A stretch of DNA of 64,000 bases from assembly GCF_022512515.1 (NCBI RefSeq), contig NZ_JAKWBK010000001.1:1612001-1676000 (forward strand), given 5' to 3'. The notes beneath the pieces were generated by a model. It was not told the DNA's origin. It did no database searches and saw nothing but the letters and a program-made list of their open reading frames with translations. Below are positions 41,736-51,961 of this stretch, in pieces. Position 1 is the stretch's first letter, and each line of letters begins with the position of its first letter. The translations under genes were made by a program, and so were the position numbers. This DNA is from Paraniabella hibiscisoli. Its GTDB lineage: Bacteria > Bacteroidota > Bacteroidia > Chitinophagales > Chitinophagaceae.

Positions 41736-41843
41736 TTAGTTAGAGCGGATCCGGTACTCGAAATAGTACCATACCGCCACCAGCAATAATAAACCGATAA
41801 AAATGATGATCACCATATTTATAATGTGCCTGCGTTGTTTCAT
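41736..41843 (-). CDS. 35-residue single-pass membrane peptide
   Basis: ATG 41843 to TAA 41736-41738 encodes a basic N-terminus (MKQRRHIIN), one transmembrane helix (MVIIIFIGLLLLVAVWYYF) and a short basic end. Coding support: a near-consensus -7 box (CATATTTG on the minus strand, 41849-41856) just upstream of the start, and paired GGACA repeats (41889-41905) at a distance typical for an activator site. It lies between the TPR-HTH regulator and the beta-helix genes on the same strand. Function unknown; it might be a small regulator or assembly factor of the neighbouring system. No other gene is seen in 41408-41930. Confidence 0.5.
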   Translation of the reverse strand: MKQRRHIINMVIIIFIGLLLLVAVWYYFEYRIRSN

Positions 41844-41888
41844 TTGTACAAATATGGCCTTTAGGGCGGCCTGCGCCAAAATGCGAGG

Positions 41889-41905
41889 CGGACAATTTCA
41901 GGACA
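41889..41905. promoter_or_regulatory. paired CGGACA/AGGACA repeats at 11-bp spacing
   Basis: CGGACA at 41889 and AGGACA at 41900 repeat the pattern of 41539-41566; 22 bases (41888-41909 versus 41549-41570) agree in 19 positions. The pair sits just upstream of the presumed -33 region of the small membrane peptide gene. Confidence 0.5.
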
Positions 41906-41930
41906 ATCAGGAAAGTGGTGATGAAGATGC

Positions 41931-43690
41931 TCAGCTCCTGGTGGCTAAAGTTTTCACGTGGTCTTCCAGACTTTCATCTGTCGCGAGCTTTAAAATAATT
42001 CTTAAGCGTCTTTTGCTACGGGCTACACTCTCTTTACCTATACCCAGCACATTAGCAATTTGATAATTATTAAGCTGCAGAAAAATAAGCGCTGCAAGTC
42101 GCTCCATCGCCGGAGTGAGCCCTTCATATCGCTCCCCGAGTTGTTGAAAAAACACAGGATAGGCCTTTGAAAACTCCTGCCGGAAATTTTCCCAACCAGC
42201 TTCCGTGAGCAGAGGCTCCGCCAGTAGCTTTTCTGCTACTTCATGGGTTAGGTCCTTCGACTGATCGAGTTGCACCCGAAGCGAATCAATAAGATTGTTT
42301 TTCTCTATCAGATGGCGGGTAAAAACATCAATTCTGTCCCTTGCATCTGCTACCTGCTGCTCGGCCTGTGCATGCCGCTCCCTTGCTTCTCTAATCTTAG
42401 TTTGATCACGGGTTCTTTTTTTATTGTATAAAAGCAACACAATGACGGTAAGCAACAAAATACCTACCAGGATAGCATTGCGAAGACTTTTCTCGCGGTT
42501 AACTGAAGCCTGAACCAGAGTTAAGGAATGTTGCAGGTTGTCAAATGCAATTTGTGCGTTAACAACACTCAGTTCGCTTTTTTCAGTCGTTCCTTCTCCT
42601 CCTGTTTATATTGGTTCTCCAGTTCATAATAATAAAAAGCACTGTCTATATTCCTTTGAATGCGGTAGATATTAGCAAGGAGGCCGGTTGAACTGATTAA
42701 TTCGGCGGTTAGGGTATGTTCCTTAGCTATAGCCAATGCTTCAGCTGCAAAAGAGGCTGCAATGTTATATTTGTTTTGTTTATAGTAGAAAGTAGATAAT
42801 GCATTTTGTGCTATGGCAATATTGAGCCAATCCCCACATTCCCGGCTGGCCTGCAGGTAGGCATTCAATAAAGGGGCCGCAGCATCGAAGTTACCCTCGC
42901 TGGTATAGGTGCGACCTATATTGCCCTGGGCTATTCCCGTCCATAACCTGACAAACCTGGGGTCAACATCGTTCGATACAGATGCTATAATATGGTTATA
43001 AAACCAGCGGGCACTGTCTGGCTTATTTAAATTACGATAGGAAGCGCCGAGTAAATCAAGCTGAAAAATATATACTCTCGGGTCGCGGTGAATGCTGTCT
43101 AAATTCCAGGTTTTAAGTCCCTCCTTTCCATATACTATACATTGAGCATAATTGCTTTGGCCGAATAAAACAGCGCTGATGCCAAAAAAACGATTATGTA
43201 CATAAGGAAAATGCGAAAACCCTATGCCGCGTTGTATTTCTACAGCTTTCAGGTTATAAAGCAAATGTGTTTCACCTGATGGCGGTATGTCGGCCCTTAT
43301 ACTATAGAGTTCGGCATTTAATTGGGGATCGTTAAGAGGATAGGCTATTTTGATAACGCTGTCAATAACACCGTAGTATCGTGATGCCAGTCCTTGTTCT
43401 CTTGCTGCCATTATTTCAAACATCATTAACCGAACTCCCAGCCTCCGGTCCGGATGCTGGTCTACGTAATGATGCAGCTGGTTAATATCATGCCAGTAGC
43501 GTTTTGTAGCAACGGGGTCGTTTTTGGTTATGCGAAGCGAGTCGAAAAATACCTGAGAGGCGTAGCTTTGATCTTTTCCGGTCTTTTTCCAGGCTTCGAT
43601 ATAAGAGCTGAGACGCTTAGGTTGTGCCAAAACAACCATCTGGCAGAGAAGTAATACAGTGCATACAGTCAATTTTAATCGCATGGGCAT
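41931..43690 (-). CDS. TPR-transmembrane-HTH transcriptional regulator
   Basis: About 586 aa after restoring one A in the run at 42577-42583. Signal or first TM (LTVCTVLLLCQMVVLAQ), about 330 residues of TPR-like helices in the periplasm (WTGIAQGNIGRTYTSEGNFD, NALSTFYYKQNKYNIAASFA), a transmembrane helix (AILVGILLLTVIVLLLY), a coiled coil (REARERHAQAEQQVADARD) and a C-terminal LuxR-like helix-turn-helix (LFLQLNNYQIANVLGIGKE analog: NYQIANVLGIGKESVARSK). Such Bacteroidota one-component regulators sense periplasmic cues. Its gene leads directly into the small membrane peptide and beta-helix genes, and the phased GGACA repeats there are candidate binding sites. Confidence 0.8.
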
Positions 43691-43912
43691 GTACTGTAAA
43701 AATAATCGTTTGCCGGTAGATGTACTTGATGTTGGCTGTGTTATTTATGGGAAAGAAGTGCCGGTGAAAGAATATCCTGCTTGACAGCAAGTCAGGTATT
43801 GGGGGGCGCTAAAAATTTTTATTTCGATCTTGCGCCTTCAAAGCGTGCAAATACACCTGGCTGCAGTATCCGCACTCTTAAAATAATTCCATTACTTTGC
43901 CATCATTACAGT

Positions 43913-44605
43913 ATGTCAAAACAGCTTTTTATATCGCCACAGGGCCTGCAGCAGGCAGATGAACAACCACCGTACCCCGTACACCCTATATTGAAACTAT
44001 TCGCTAATTTTCTGTCTTACCTGTTTCACCCGGTATTTGTGCCGATCTATGTAATAGCGTTCCTGTTATTTGTAGAACCTTTTTTATTTGTGGGCGCTTC
44101 GGGTCCGGAAAAAATGTTAACGCTGGGCAGAGCTTTTATTAACTATACCTTTTTTCCGGTTATAAGCGTGTTATTGTTAAAAGGGCTTAACCTGATCAGT
44201 TCTATTAAATTAAAGGAGCGAAAAGACCGGATCATACCTTTTATCATTTGTAATATCTGGTATTTCTGGATCTGGTATGTATGGCGGGGTTTGCCAGGAG
44301 TACCCAATTACCTGGTGGTTTTTGCTTTTAGCGTTTTCCTGGCTTCATCCATCGGACTTTTATCTAATATCTATCTAAAAATAAGCATGCACGGTATCGG
44401 TCTGGGTACTGCAACCGCCTTTCTCTGCCTACTGAGCTTTGATCCTTCATCCGCTAACATCACTATTTACCTGGCACTTGCTATGTTAATTACGGGGTTG
44501 GTAGGTACATCCCGCTTACTGCTTTCAGCACATACACCACGGGAATATTACCTGGGTCTGGGCGTAGGAATGCTGGCGGTTATTATTGCTAACTGGGTTA
44601 TTTGA
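43913..44605 (+). CDS. multi-pass membrane protein, distantly PAP2-like
   Basis: 230 aa, intact, from ATG 43913 (MSKQLFISPQG); a reading frame open from 43781 lacks conserved sequence before this ATG. Six to seven hydrophobic helices (FHPVFVPIYVIAFLLFV, IIPFIICNIWYFWIWYVWRG, ANITIYLALAMLITGLVG). The near-terminal TSRLLLSAHTPREYYLGLGVG resembles the C-terminal SR..H...E phosphatase motif of PAP2 enzymes, but the first KxxxxxxRP motif is not evident (KERKDRIIP is the closest). It may be a lipid phosphatase relative; the reaction is not established. Divergent from the TPR-HTH regulator. Confidence 0.6.
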   Translation: MSKQLFISPQGLQQADEQPPYPVHPILKLFANFLSYLFHPVFVPIYVIAFLLFVEPFLFVGASGPEKMLTLGRAFINYTFFPVISVLLLKGLNLISSIKLKERKDRIIPFIICNIWYFWIWYVWRGLPGVPNYLVVFAFSVFLASSIGLLSNIYLKISMHGIGLGTATAFLCLLSFDPSSANITIYLALAMLITGLVGTSRLLLSAHTPREYYLGLGVGMLAVIIANWVI

Positions 44606-44791
44606 TTAATTTTTTAAATATGACTGAGTCGGCTTAATTGTGTTCGTCGCATTGATTTCAGCCTTATTATCTTTTTTATTGACAAAAATATTATATGAAC
44701 GGTAGTTAGTGAATATCGTTTTTTATTAGTTTCGTTTAACTAACAGGCACCTGGTCTTTTATATTTTTATTTTAATTCTTAACAAAATCAG

Positions 44792-46114
44792 ATGAAGAAA
44801 ATCAACATTGGCCTTTTGTTGCTGGCAGGCGCATTGCCCGCTATGGCGCAAAAGGTGAAGTTTACAGAATTCGATTTGAGCAATGGCATGCACGTAGTGT
44901 TGCATGAAGATCGTACAGCGCGGTGGTCGTTACATCGGTAATGTACCATGTAGGTAGTAAAGACGAAGTGCTGGGTCATACCGGAATGGCGCACTTTTTT
45001 GAGCACTTGCTGTTCGAAGGGTCGAAGAACATAAAAAAGGGCAGTTCATGAAAATAGTTTCCCAGAACGGGGGACAAAACAATGCCAATACCAGCCAGGA
45101 TCGTACTTACTATTTTGAGGCCTTCCCCAGCAACCAGCTTGAAACCGGCCTTTGGTTAGAAAGTGAGCGCCTGATGCATCCGGTAATCAACGAGGATGGC
45201 GTTAAAACGCAAAACGAAGTAGTAAAAGAGGAGAAGAGATTGCGTATCGATAACCAACCTTATGGTAACCTGATCGCCTCGGTATTTAATAAGCTGTTTA
45301 CCAAACACCCTTATCATTGGCCCATTATCGGTAGTATGGCCGACCTGGACAATACCAAACTTCCCGACTTTTTAGCCTTCAACAAAAAATACTATGCACC
45401 TAATAATGCGGTATTGGTAGTAGCTGGCGATATAGACCCGGTTAAAACCAAAAAACTGGTAGAAGCTTATTTTGGTCCTATTCCTAAAGGTCCGGCTATT
45501 GAAAGAGTAAATATTAAAGAAGATCCTATTACACAACAAATTGTTGATACTGCTTACGACGCGAATATCCAGGTTCCTGCTATTGTAGCCGCATATCGTA
45601 CCATTGGTATGAAAGAGCGTGACGCGATTGTACTGGACATGGCTTCGCAGATCTTAAGCGGAGGCGCCAGCAGTCGCATGTATAAAAAATGGTAGACCAG
45701 AAGAAGAATGCAGTAGCGGTGCAGGCGTTTAATTATACCCTTGAAGATTATGGAGCCTACCTCACTTTTGCTATACCGAATGGTAACCAAAGCCTGGACA
45801 ACTTGCTGGCGGATATGGATGAAGAAGTAGCCAAGCTGCAAACTTCTCTTATTTCTGAGGCGGAGTTTACCAAGCTGCAAAACCAGGCGGAAAACGACTT
45901 TGTAAGTGGTAATAATACCATGATGGGGATTGCTGAGAGCCTGGCAAGTGGTTACACTTTCCACGGAAACACCAATTATCTGAATACAGAACTGGACCTT
46001 ATCAAGTCTATCACACGCCAGGATATCCAGGATGTTGCTAAAAAATACCTGAATAAAAATCAGCGTGTGGTGCTTTATTATTTGCCTTCAAAGAAAGAAG
46101 AAGCTGCTAAATAA
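44792..46114 (+). CDS. M16-family zinc peptidase (catalytic member of a pair)
   Basis: About 441 aa after repair. Signal peptide MKKINIGLLLLAGALPAMAQ. The inverted zinc motif HxxEH is present in GMAHFFEHLLFEG, and the distal Glu is in TQNEVVKEEKR. The LVVAGDIDPVKTKKLVEAYF segment marks the end of the first half. Losses: near 44915-44920, A-run 45031-45036 and A-run 45684-45689. It is followed 57 bp later by an M16 protein without the zinc motif, the usual catalytic/non-catalytic pairing of this family. Probably periplasmic peptide degradation. Confidence 0.9.
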
Positions 46115-46171
46115 TAGCTCTGGTTATCTGAAGTATTTTAAAAATATTGCGTAAGCATTAAATAATCAATT

Positions 46172-48251
46172 ATGAAGAGAGTTTTTATAGCATCTGCAGC
46201 TTTGTTCTTTTGTACGGCGGCATTTGCACAAACCATAGACAGAAGCAAAAAGCCAAAAGAAGGCCCCGCTCCTGTTATTAAAATAGCCGATCCGGCAAAA
46301 TTTGTTTTACCTAATGGTATGACCGTGCTAGTGGTAGAGAATCATAAACTACCCAAAGTAACGGCCAGTCTTTCTACCAATCGTGGAGATATTGTAGAAG
46401 GGGATAAAGCTGGTGTTATCGGTTTGATGGGCGATATGCTGAATGAGGGCACCAAAACCCTTTCCAAAGAGGCATTTGATGAAAAGGTAGAAGTGATGGG
46501 TGCTTCTGTTTCGTTAAACTCCGGCGGCGGATATGTGTCGGCTTTAAACCGGTATTTCGAGCCCAGTCTGATGTTGATGGCTGACGCTTTAAGAAACCCG
46601 GCTTTCGAAAAAGAAAATTTTGATAAACTAAAATCGCAGGCCGTAACTAATTTGAAATCGCAGGAGAAAAATGCAAAATCTATTTCTTCAAGGGTAGTAA
46701 ATGCAATCTCTTACGGAAAAAATACAGCGAGAGGAGAATTTCAAACAATCCAGACTACGGAAGCCGTTACAATCGACGACATTAAAAGCGCTTATCAGAA
46801 ATACCTGAGCCCGGCGAGCAGTATCTTGACTTTTGTGGGCGATATTACTCCGGCCCAGGCTAAAGAGTATGCCACCAAAGCATTTGGCAGCTGGACCGGT
46901 AAGAAAATTGAAATTGTGAAAAGCACGCCGGTGGCAAACCCTGCAAAAACGGAGATCGACCTGATCGATGTGCCTTCTGCAGTACAAAGCGAGATTTCAG
47001 TAGGAAATTTAATTAATAATCCGTTTACTAATCCAGATCATTATGCGCTGGTGCTGGCCAATCATATTCTGGGAGGTGGTTCTGAAAGTAAGTTATTTAT
47101 GAATCTCCGGGAGAAGCATGGCTTTACTTATGGCAGCTATAGTAACCTGCCTGCAGATCGTTACCAGACGATGTTTAAAGCCGGCGCTTCAGTGCGTAAT
47201 GATAAAGTAGATAGTGCTGTTGTGGAAATGGTAAGAGAGATTAACAATATGCGTGCGGGTAATATTACTGCCGAAGAGCTTGCCACTGCGAAAGCCGTAT
47301 ACAATGGACTTTTTGCTTTAAGAATGGAGAATCCGCAAACTACGGCAAGCTATGCATCTACTATTTTGATCAATGGCTTACCCAATGATTTTTACAGAAC
47401 CTACCTGCAAAAGATCAATGCGGTAACTGTGGCTGATATTAAAAGAGTAGCGCAAAAATACCTGAACAGCGCCGACACCCGCATCGTAGTAGTGGGTAAA
47501 GCTTCGGTAGTTAAAGAGGGGTTAAGCAAGTTGGGCTACCCGATTAAGTTGTATGATATTTACGCGGCTCCTGTAACTGAAGCGGCTATGGCTCCATCGG
47601 CTAATGTTGATAAAAGCATTACGGCGCAAGCAGTGGTAGATAAGTATATTGCTGCAATCGGCGGTAAAGAGGCATTATCTAAGGTAACTTCTATGAGCTC
47701 TGATATCACTATGAACGTGAGCGGCCAGTCATTGGGCGGTGTGATGAAGAATGCAGCGCCTAATAAATCATTTATGCAATTGTCGATGGGCGGCATGACG
47801 GTAATGAAAAGAGTGTTCGATGGAAAGAAGGGTTACCAGGAGCAAATGGGACAAAAGAAAGAACTGGGTGCAGATGAGGTTGCAGCGGCAGGCGATACAA
47901 AGGGGCTTTTCCCTCAACTGTATTACAATACAGGCGGATTTAAATTAAGCGCTCCAACTGTTGAAAAAGTAAACGGAGAAGATGCTTATAAAATTATTGT
48001 AACTAAACCAAGCGGCAAAACGGAAACAGAATACTATTCTGCAAAAACAGGATTTCTCCTGAAACAGGAGGGTAAAGTAAAGGCAGCAGGCCAGGAATTA
48101 GAACAAACTATGGAGTTTAGTAATTATACTTCAGTAGGGGCTTTAAAATTACCGGGCACCATGACACAATCTGTTATGGGGCAAAGTTTTGAAATAGCCA
48201 TGAAAAAACTACAAGCTCAACGAAGGTGTTACGGATAAGGATTTTGAATAG
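46172..48251 (+). CDS. non-catalytic M16-like protein fused to a lipoprotein-type C-terminal domain
   Basis: About 692 aa. Signal peptide MKRVFIASAALFFCTAAFAQ. The M16 fold is clear (FVLPNGMTVLVVENHKLPKV; LSPASSILTFVGDITPAQAK; LREKHGFTYGSYSNLPADRY), but the HxxEH position reads GLMGDMLNEGTK, so it cannot bind zinc there; it should pair with the upstream peptidase. After about residue 480 comes an extra 200-residue beta-rich domain (VVDKYIAAIGGKEALSKVTS, ...KIIVTKPSGKTETEYYSAKT), as in LolA/MucB-like outer-membrane lipoprotein folds. One extra base in the A-run at 48203-48208 seems to shift the last 18 codons; the natural end is likely TAG 48249-48251. Confidence 0.85.
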
Positions 48252-48294
48252 TTTGGCCTGTATATAGCATAGAAATATAACCTTCAAATAAAGT

Positions 48295-48322
48295 AAAAGA
48301 CGCATCAGCTGTTGCGTCTTTT
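48295..48322 (+). terminator. terminator after the M16 pair
   Basis: AAAAGACGCA / TGCGTCTTTT stem with an eight-base loop. Confidence 0.85.
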
Positions 48323-48358
48323 GCTATTTGGGGCCTAAAAACCAGGAATTCTGCCAAT

Positions 48359-48442
48359 CTTAACGCAAAGACGCCAAGGTGCGACGATTACGTCGAGGAG
48401 ATTGCGCTATTTTCTTCGCGTCATTGCACCTCGGCGGTTAAG
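48359..48442. repeat. intergenic inverted repeat (CTTAACGC...GGTTAAG)
   Basis: Left arm 48359-48382 and right arm 48426-48442 share CTTAAC..CGCC.AGGTGC in inverted orientation with a 7-base gap in one arm. Similar GACGCCAAGGTGC-like elements are common between Bacteroidota genes. It lies between the M16 terminator and the recA promoter. Confidence 0.55.
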
Positions 48443-48544
48443 TATTTGATTGATGAAAAATAAATCCAAATAAATTAGCATTATTGTACTAAATATATTA
48501 GTTTTGTTGTTGATAATTATTTTAGACAGGAGATAGCTAAATTG

Positions 48545-48552
48545 TAATTTTG
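48545..48552 (+). promoter_or_regulatory. -7 box (TAATTTTG) of recA
   Basis: TAnnTTTG match ending 4 bp before the recA ATG, so the mRNA should be leaderless or nearly so. No SOS box was recognised. Confidence 0.5.
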
Positions 48553-48556
48553 GATT

Positions 48557-49587
48557 ATGGCAAAGACAGATAAATCACCCGAGATAGACGTTAATAACGA
48601 GAAGTTTAAAGCACTAAAGCTTACCATGGAAAAGATCGACAAAGATTATGGTAAGGGTAGTGTAATGATGATGAATGAGAAGGCTGTGGAAGCGCACGCA
48701 GTGGTTTCTACAGGTTCTATTGGCCTTGATACGGCGTTGGGCATTGGCGGCTTACCTAAAGGTCGTGTAATCGAAATATATGGTCCTGAATCATCTGGTA
48801 AAACAACTATTGCTACACACGTTATAGCAGAAGCACAGAAAAAGGCGGTATGTGCGCTATTATTGATGCGGAGCATGCTTTCGACAGCGTATATGCGCGT
48901 AAACTAGGCGTTAATGTAGATAACCTTTTAATAAGCCAGCCCGATTACGGTGAGCAGGCATTGGAAATTGCAGACCGTTTAATCCTGTCTGGGGCACTGG
49001 ATGTAGTAGTGATTGACTCTGTAGCAGCGCTTGTACCTAAGAGTGAGCTGGAAGGAGAAATGGGCGACAGCAAAATGGGATTACATGCCCGTTTGATGAG
49101 CCAGGCTTTACGTAAGCTTACTGCAACCATTTCCAAAACCAATACCATTTGTATTTTTATCAACCAGCTTCGTGAGAAGATCGGAGTAATGTTTGGTAAT
49201 CCTGAAACGACTACAGGTGGTAATGCATTGAAGTTTTATGCTTCTGTAAGATTGGATATACGTCGCCAGACGCAAATAAAAGATGGTGATGAAGCAATTG
49301 GTAACCGTGTAAAGGTAAAAGTGGTAAAAAATAAAGTGGCACCTCCGTTCCGTGCTGCTGAGTTTGATATCATTTTTGGCGAAGGTGTTTCCAAAACTGG
49401 TGAAATCATTGACATGGGTGTTGAGCTGAATATCATTCAAAAAAGCGGATCCTGGTATAGCTATAACAGCGATAAACTGGGACAAGGCCGTGATGCAGTA
49501 AAAAGCTTATTAAATGATAATCCCGAGTTAGCAGGTGAAATAGAAGCTAAGATCAGGGAGAAAATAGAAGAACTGAAGAATTCTTAA
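48557..49587 (+). CDS. recA: recombinase RecA
   Basis: ATP-dependent strand-exchange protein for recombination and SOS induction. Walker [10 protein letters not shown] near residue 77, Walker [13 protein letters not shown], the MAW-equivalent and L2 regions ([37 protein letters not shown]), and the C-terminal domain ending [12 protein letters not shown]. One G is missing at 48844-48845, after KK: restoring it gives the expected [16 protein letters not shown]. Repaired length is 343 aa, the family norm. Monocistronic, with a strong terminator. This broken frame in a core gene is the clearest sign that the frameshifts are sequence errors. Confidence 0.96.
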
Positions 49588-49616
49588 CAGGTATATTTTA
49601 TTTGACGGGTTAGTAG

Positions 49617-49645
49617 AACCGCCTCTTTCGGGGCGGTTATTTTTT
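49617..49645 (+). terminator. terminator after recA
   Basis: AACCGCC / GGCGGTT stem followed by ATTTTTTG. Confidence 0.9.
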
Positions 49646-49759
49646 GTTTATCCCGTAGCGGCATGCTTTTACCGGGTCAATGGCCAGCTGGTGCGGCTAC
49701 CGGAACCATGCGGATTTTTAAGTCAAAATAGTTATCTTCATCGGATATAGCTTTTATGC

Positions 49760-50769
49760 ATGGGGCGTTTTGTAACTATTAAGGATATAGCCAAAAAATT
49801 AAATATTTCTGTCTCTACCGTCTCACGTGCGTTAAGAGATACTTACGACGTAAACCAGGAAACCCGCGAAAAGGTATTGGCATTAGCGAGTGAGCTCAAT
49901 TACCGGCCCAATTTTAATGCGATGGGCCTGGTGAACCGTAACTCGCACAATATTGCAGTCATCCTGCCATTTATCACCAATTACTATTTTTCTACCGTCA
50001 TTACAGGCATACAGGAAGTAGCTTATAAGAATGATTATAACATTATTCTCCATATCACCAACGACTCGCCTGAGCGCGAACTGTCTATTATAAAAAATCT
50101 GGCAGTCTCCAACCTGGATGGATTGTTAGTATCCGTTTCCACCAATTCTGATGCAGGAACCCATTTTCAACAGGTGATTGACACGGGTATTCCTATCGTA
50201 TTCTTTGACCGGGTATCAGATGCTGTTCCCACTTCGAAAGTAATGCAGGACGACTATAATGGCGCGTTTGAAGCCGTTGAGCATTTAATTGAACGGGGAT
50301 ATAAAAAGATTGCCCATATAGCAGGACCTGAAGGATTAAGCTTTACACAAAAACGTAAAAAGGGTTACCTGGATGCCTTGAAGAAGCATGGTCTTCCTGT
50401 AAAAGATCGATGGATCGTTTACTCTGGTTTTTCCCAGGAAGACGGACAGCAGGATGCCGCAAAACTGTTTAGCCGTAAAGACCAGCCCGATGCTATTTTT
50501 GCAGCGAATGACCGGAAGGCAATTGGCGCTATGGTTACATTGAAGGAAAAGGGGCTGCAAATTGGAAAGCAGGTTGGCGTAATAGGTTTTACTAACGATC
50601 CTGTTTCAACAGTTGTTACACCTACCTTATCTACTATTGCGGAACCGGCATTCGAAATAGGCAAAAAAGTTGTGAACTGCTGCTAAAGCATATTAACAAG
50701 CGCAATTTTATAGCCGAAGATGTGATACTACCCGGAACATTAATAGCAAGAGCGTCTACGCTGCGCTAG
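49760..50769 (+). CDS. LacI/GalR-family transcriptional regulator
   Basis: About 336 aa after restoring one G at 50674. N-terminal HTH (VTIKDIAKKLNISVSTVSRA, recognition helix SVSTVSRALR) and hinge (NYRPNFNAMGL), then the periplasmic-binding-like sugar domain (IAVILPFITNYYFSTVITGI, FFDRVSD, DAIFAANDRKAIGAMV). Next to nagA, a sugar transporter and nagB, it is the likely regulator of this amino-sugar locus. Candidate operators are the elements at 53398-53425 and 58815-58842. Its 3' end overlaps that of convergent nagA by 4 bp. Confidence 0.93.
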
Positions 50770-51959
50770 CTGTTGTCGCTGCTATAAATAACATTTCCCT
50801 CCACGATCGTTTTGCGGATCTGTATATCCTCATCAAACAATATCAGGTCGGCATCCTTGCCCACTGCTATCGATCCTTTATGCGAATCAATACCCATTAT
50901 ACGGGCTGGGCTAAGGGTGATCATTTTGATGGCATCGCTTAAAGATACTTCGGCGAGGTTAATCATATTCCTTACCAGTCGGTCTGCTGTAGCCACACTT
51001 CCTGCAAATGAGCTCCGGTCGGGCAACCAGGCCACTCCTTTGTCCACCACTACTTTTAACCCCGTGTCCAATCCTCCCAAAACACTATCGCCTTCCGGCA
51101 TGCCGGCGGCGCGCATGGCATCGGTGATCAATGCAATATGGTCTGCTCCCTTTATTTTATAGATCAGTTTTAATAAGGGCGCTGGTAAGTGAACACCATC
51201 TGCAATAACCTCTACATCCATTTCATCGATCAGGTAGCCGCTTTCAATGACACCTGCATAGCGGTAGCCATTACGGCGCATTACCCCCGACATGCCTGAG
51301 TAAAAATGAGTAGCTAGTGTATATCCATTTTCAAAGGCCTCTATCACTTCTTCATAAACAGCATCAGTATGAGCTATGGCCGGTAAAATACCCCGCCTTC
51401 GCAAAAATTTGCCCATTGCTACAGCACCTTCCAACTCCGGGGCAGAGCTCCAGCGCTTTATCGAAGAAGATGCTTCCACTACTTCTTTATATTCTGCAGG
51501 ATCCGGATTGCGGATATATCTCGGATCTTGCGCGCCACGCTGATTCATCGAAAAATAAGGTCCTTCCAGGTGCATACCCATTAGCTGAGCGCCATTCGTA
51601 TTCCTTTTATTGGCGCGTTCAAATACCTTCAGTGTTTCGAGCAGGTTCTTTTTCTCACTGGTAAGCGTAGTGGGATACATGGCTGTAGTGCCATAACGGG
51701 CATGGGTTTCGGCAATCGTAAGAAACGCTTCTTCTGTTCCATCCATGAAATCGGCTCCGCCTCCTCCATGTATATGCAAATCGATAAAGCCCGGCGAAAG
51801 GTATAAGCCGGCAGCATCAATTTCTGCAGCGCCGTCTATCTCAATATTTTTATTGTCAATACTTTCAATCAATCCATTCTTTATAACAACTATACCGTCG
51901 TTCACAATATCCTGCGGGGTGATGATTTTTGCGTTGACTATTTTAAGAAATGTATCCAT
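50766..51959 (-). CDS. nagA: N-acetylglucosamine-6-phosphate deacetylase
   Basis: Removes acetate from GlcNAc-6-P in the cytoplasm. 397 aa, intact. Start ATG 51959 (MDTFLKIVNAK). Metal and active-site motifs: PGFIDLHIHGGGG, MGMHLEGPYFS (Glu ligand), AIAHTDAVY and ATHFYSGMSG (His), and LITDAMRAAGM (catalytic Asp). It is encoded 2 bp after the sugar transporter gene on the minus strand and divergent from nagB, so both enzymes that convert GlcNAc-6-P to fructose-6-P are present. Confidence 0.95.
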   Translation of the reverse strand: MDTFLKIVNAKIITPQDIVNDGIVVIKNGLIESIDNKNIEIDGAAEIDAAGLYLSPGFIDLHIHGGGGADFMDGTEEAFLTIAETHARYGTTAMYPTTLTSEKKNLLETLKVFERANKRNTNGAQLMGMHLEGPYFSMNQRGAQDPRYIRNPDPAEYKEVVEASSSIKRWSSAPELEGAVAMGKFLRRRGILPAIAHTDAVYEEVIEAFENGYTLATHFYSGMSGVMRRNGYRYAGVIESGYLIDEMDVEVIADGVHLPAPLLKLIYKIKGADHIALITDAMRAAGMPEGDSVLGGLDTGLKVVVDKGVAWLPDRSSFAGSVATADRLVRNMINLAEVSLSDAIKMITLSPARIMGIDSHKGSIAVGKDADLILFDEDIQIRKTIVEGNVIYSSDNS

Positions 51960-51961
51960 GT

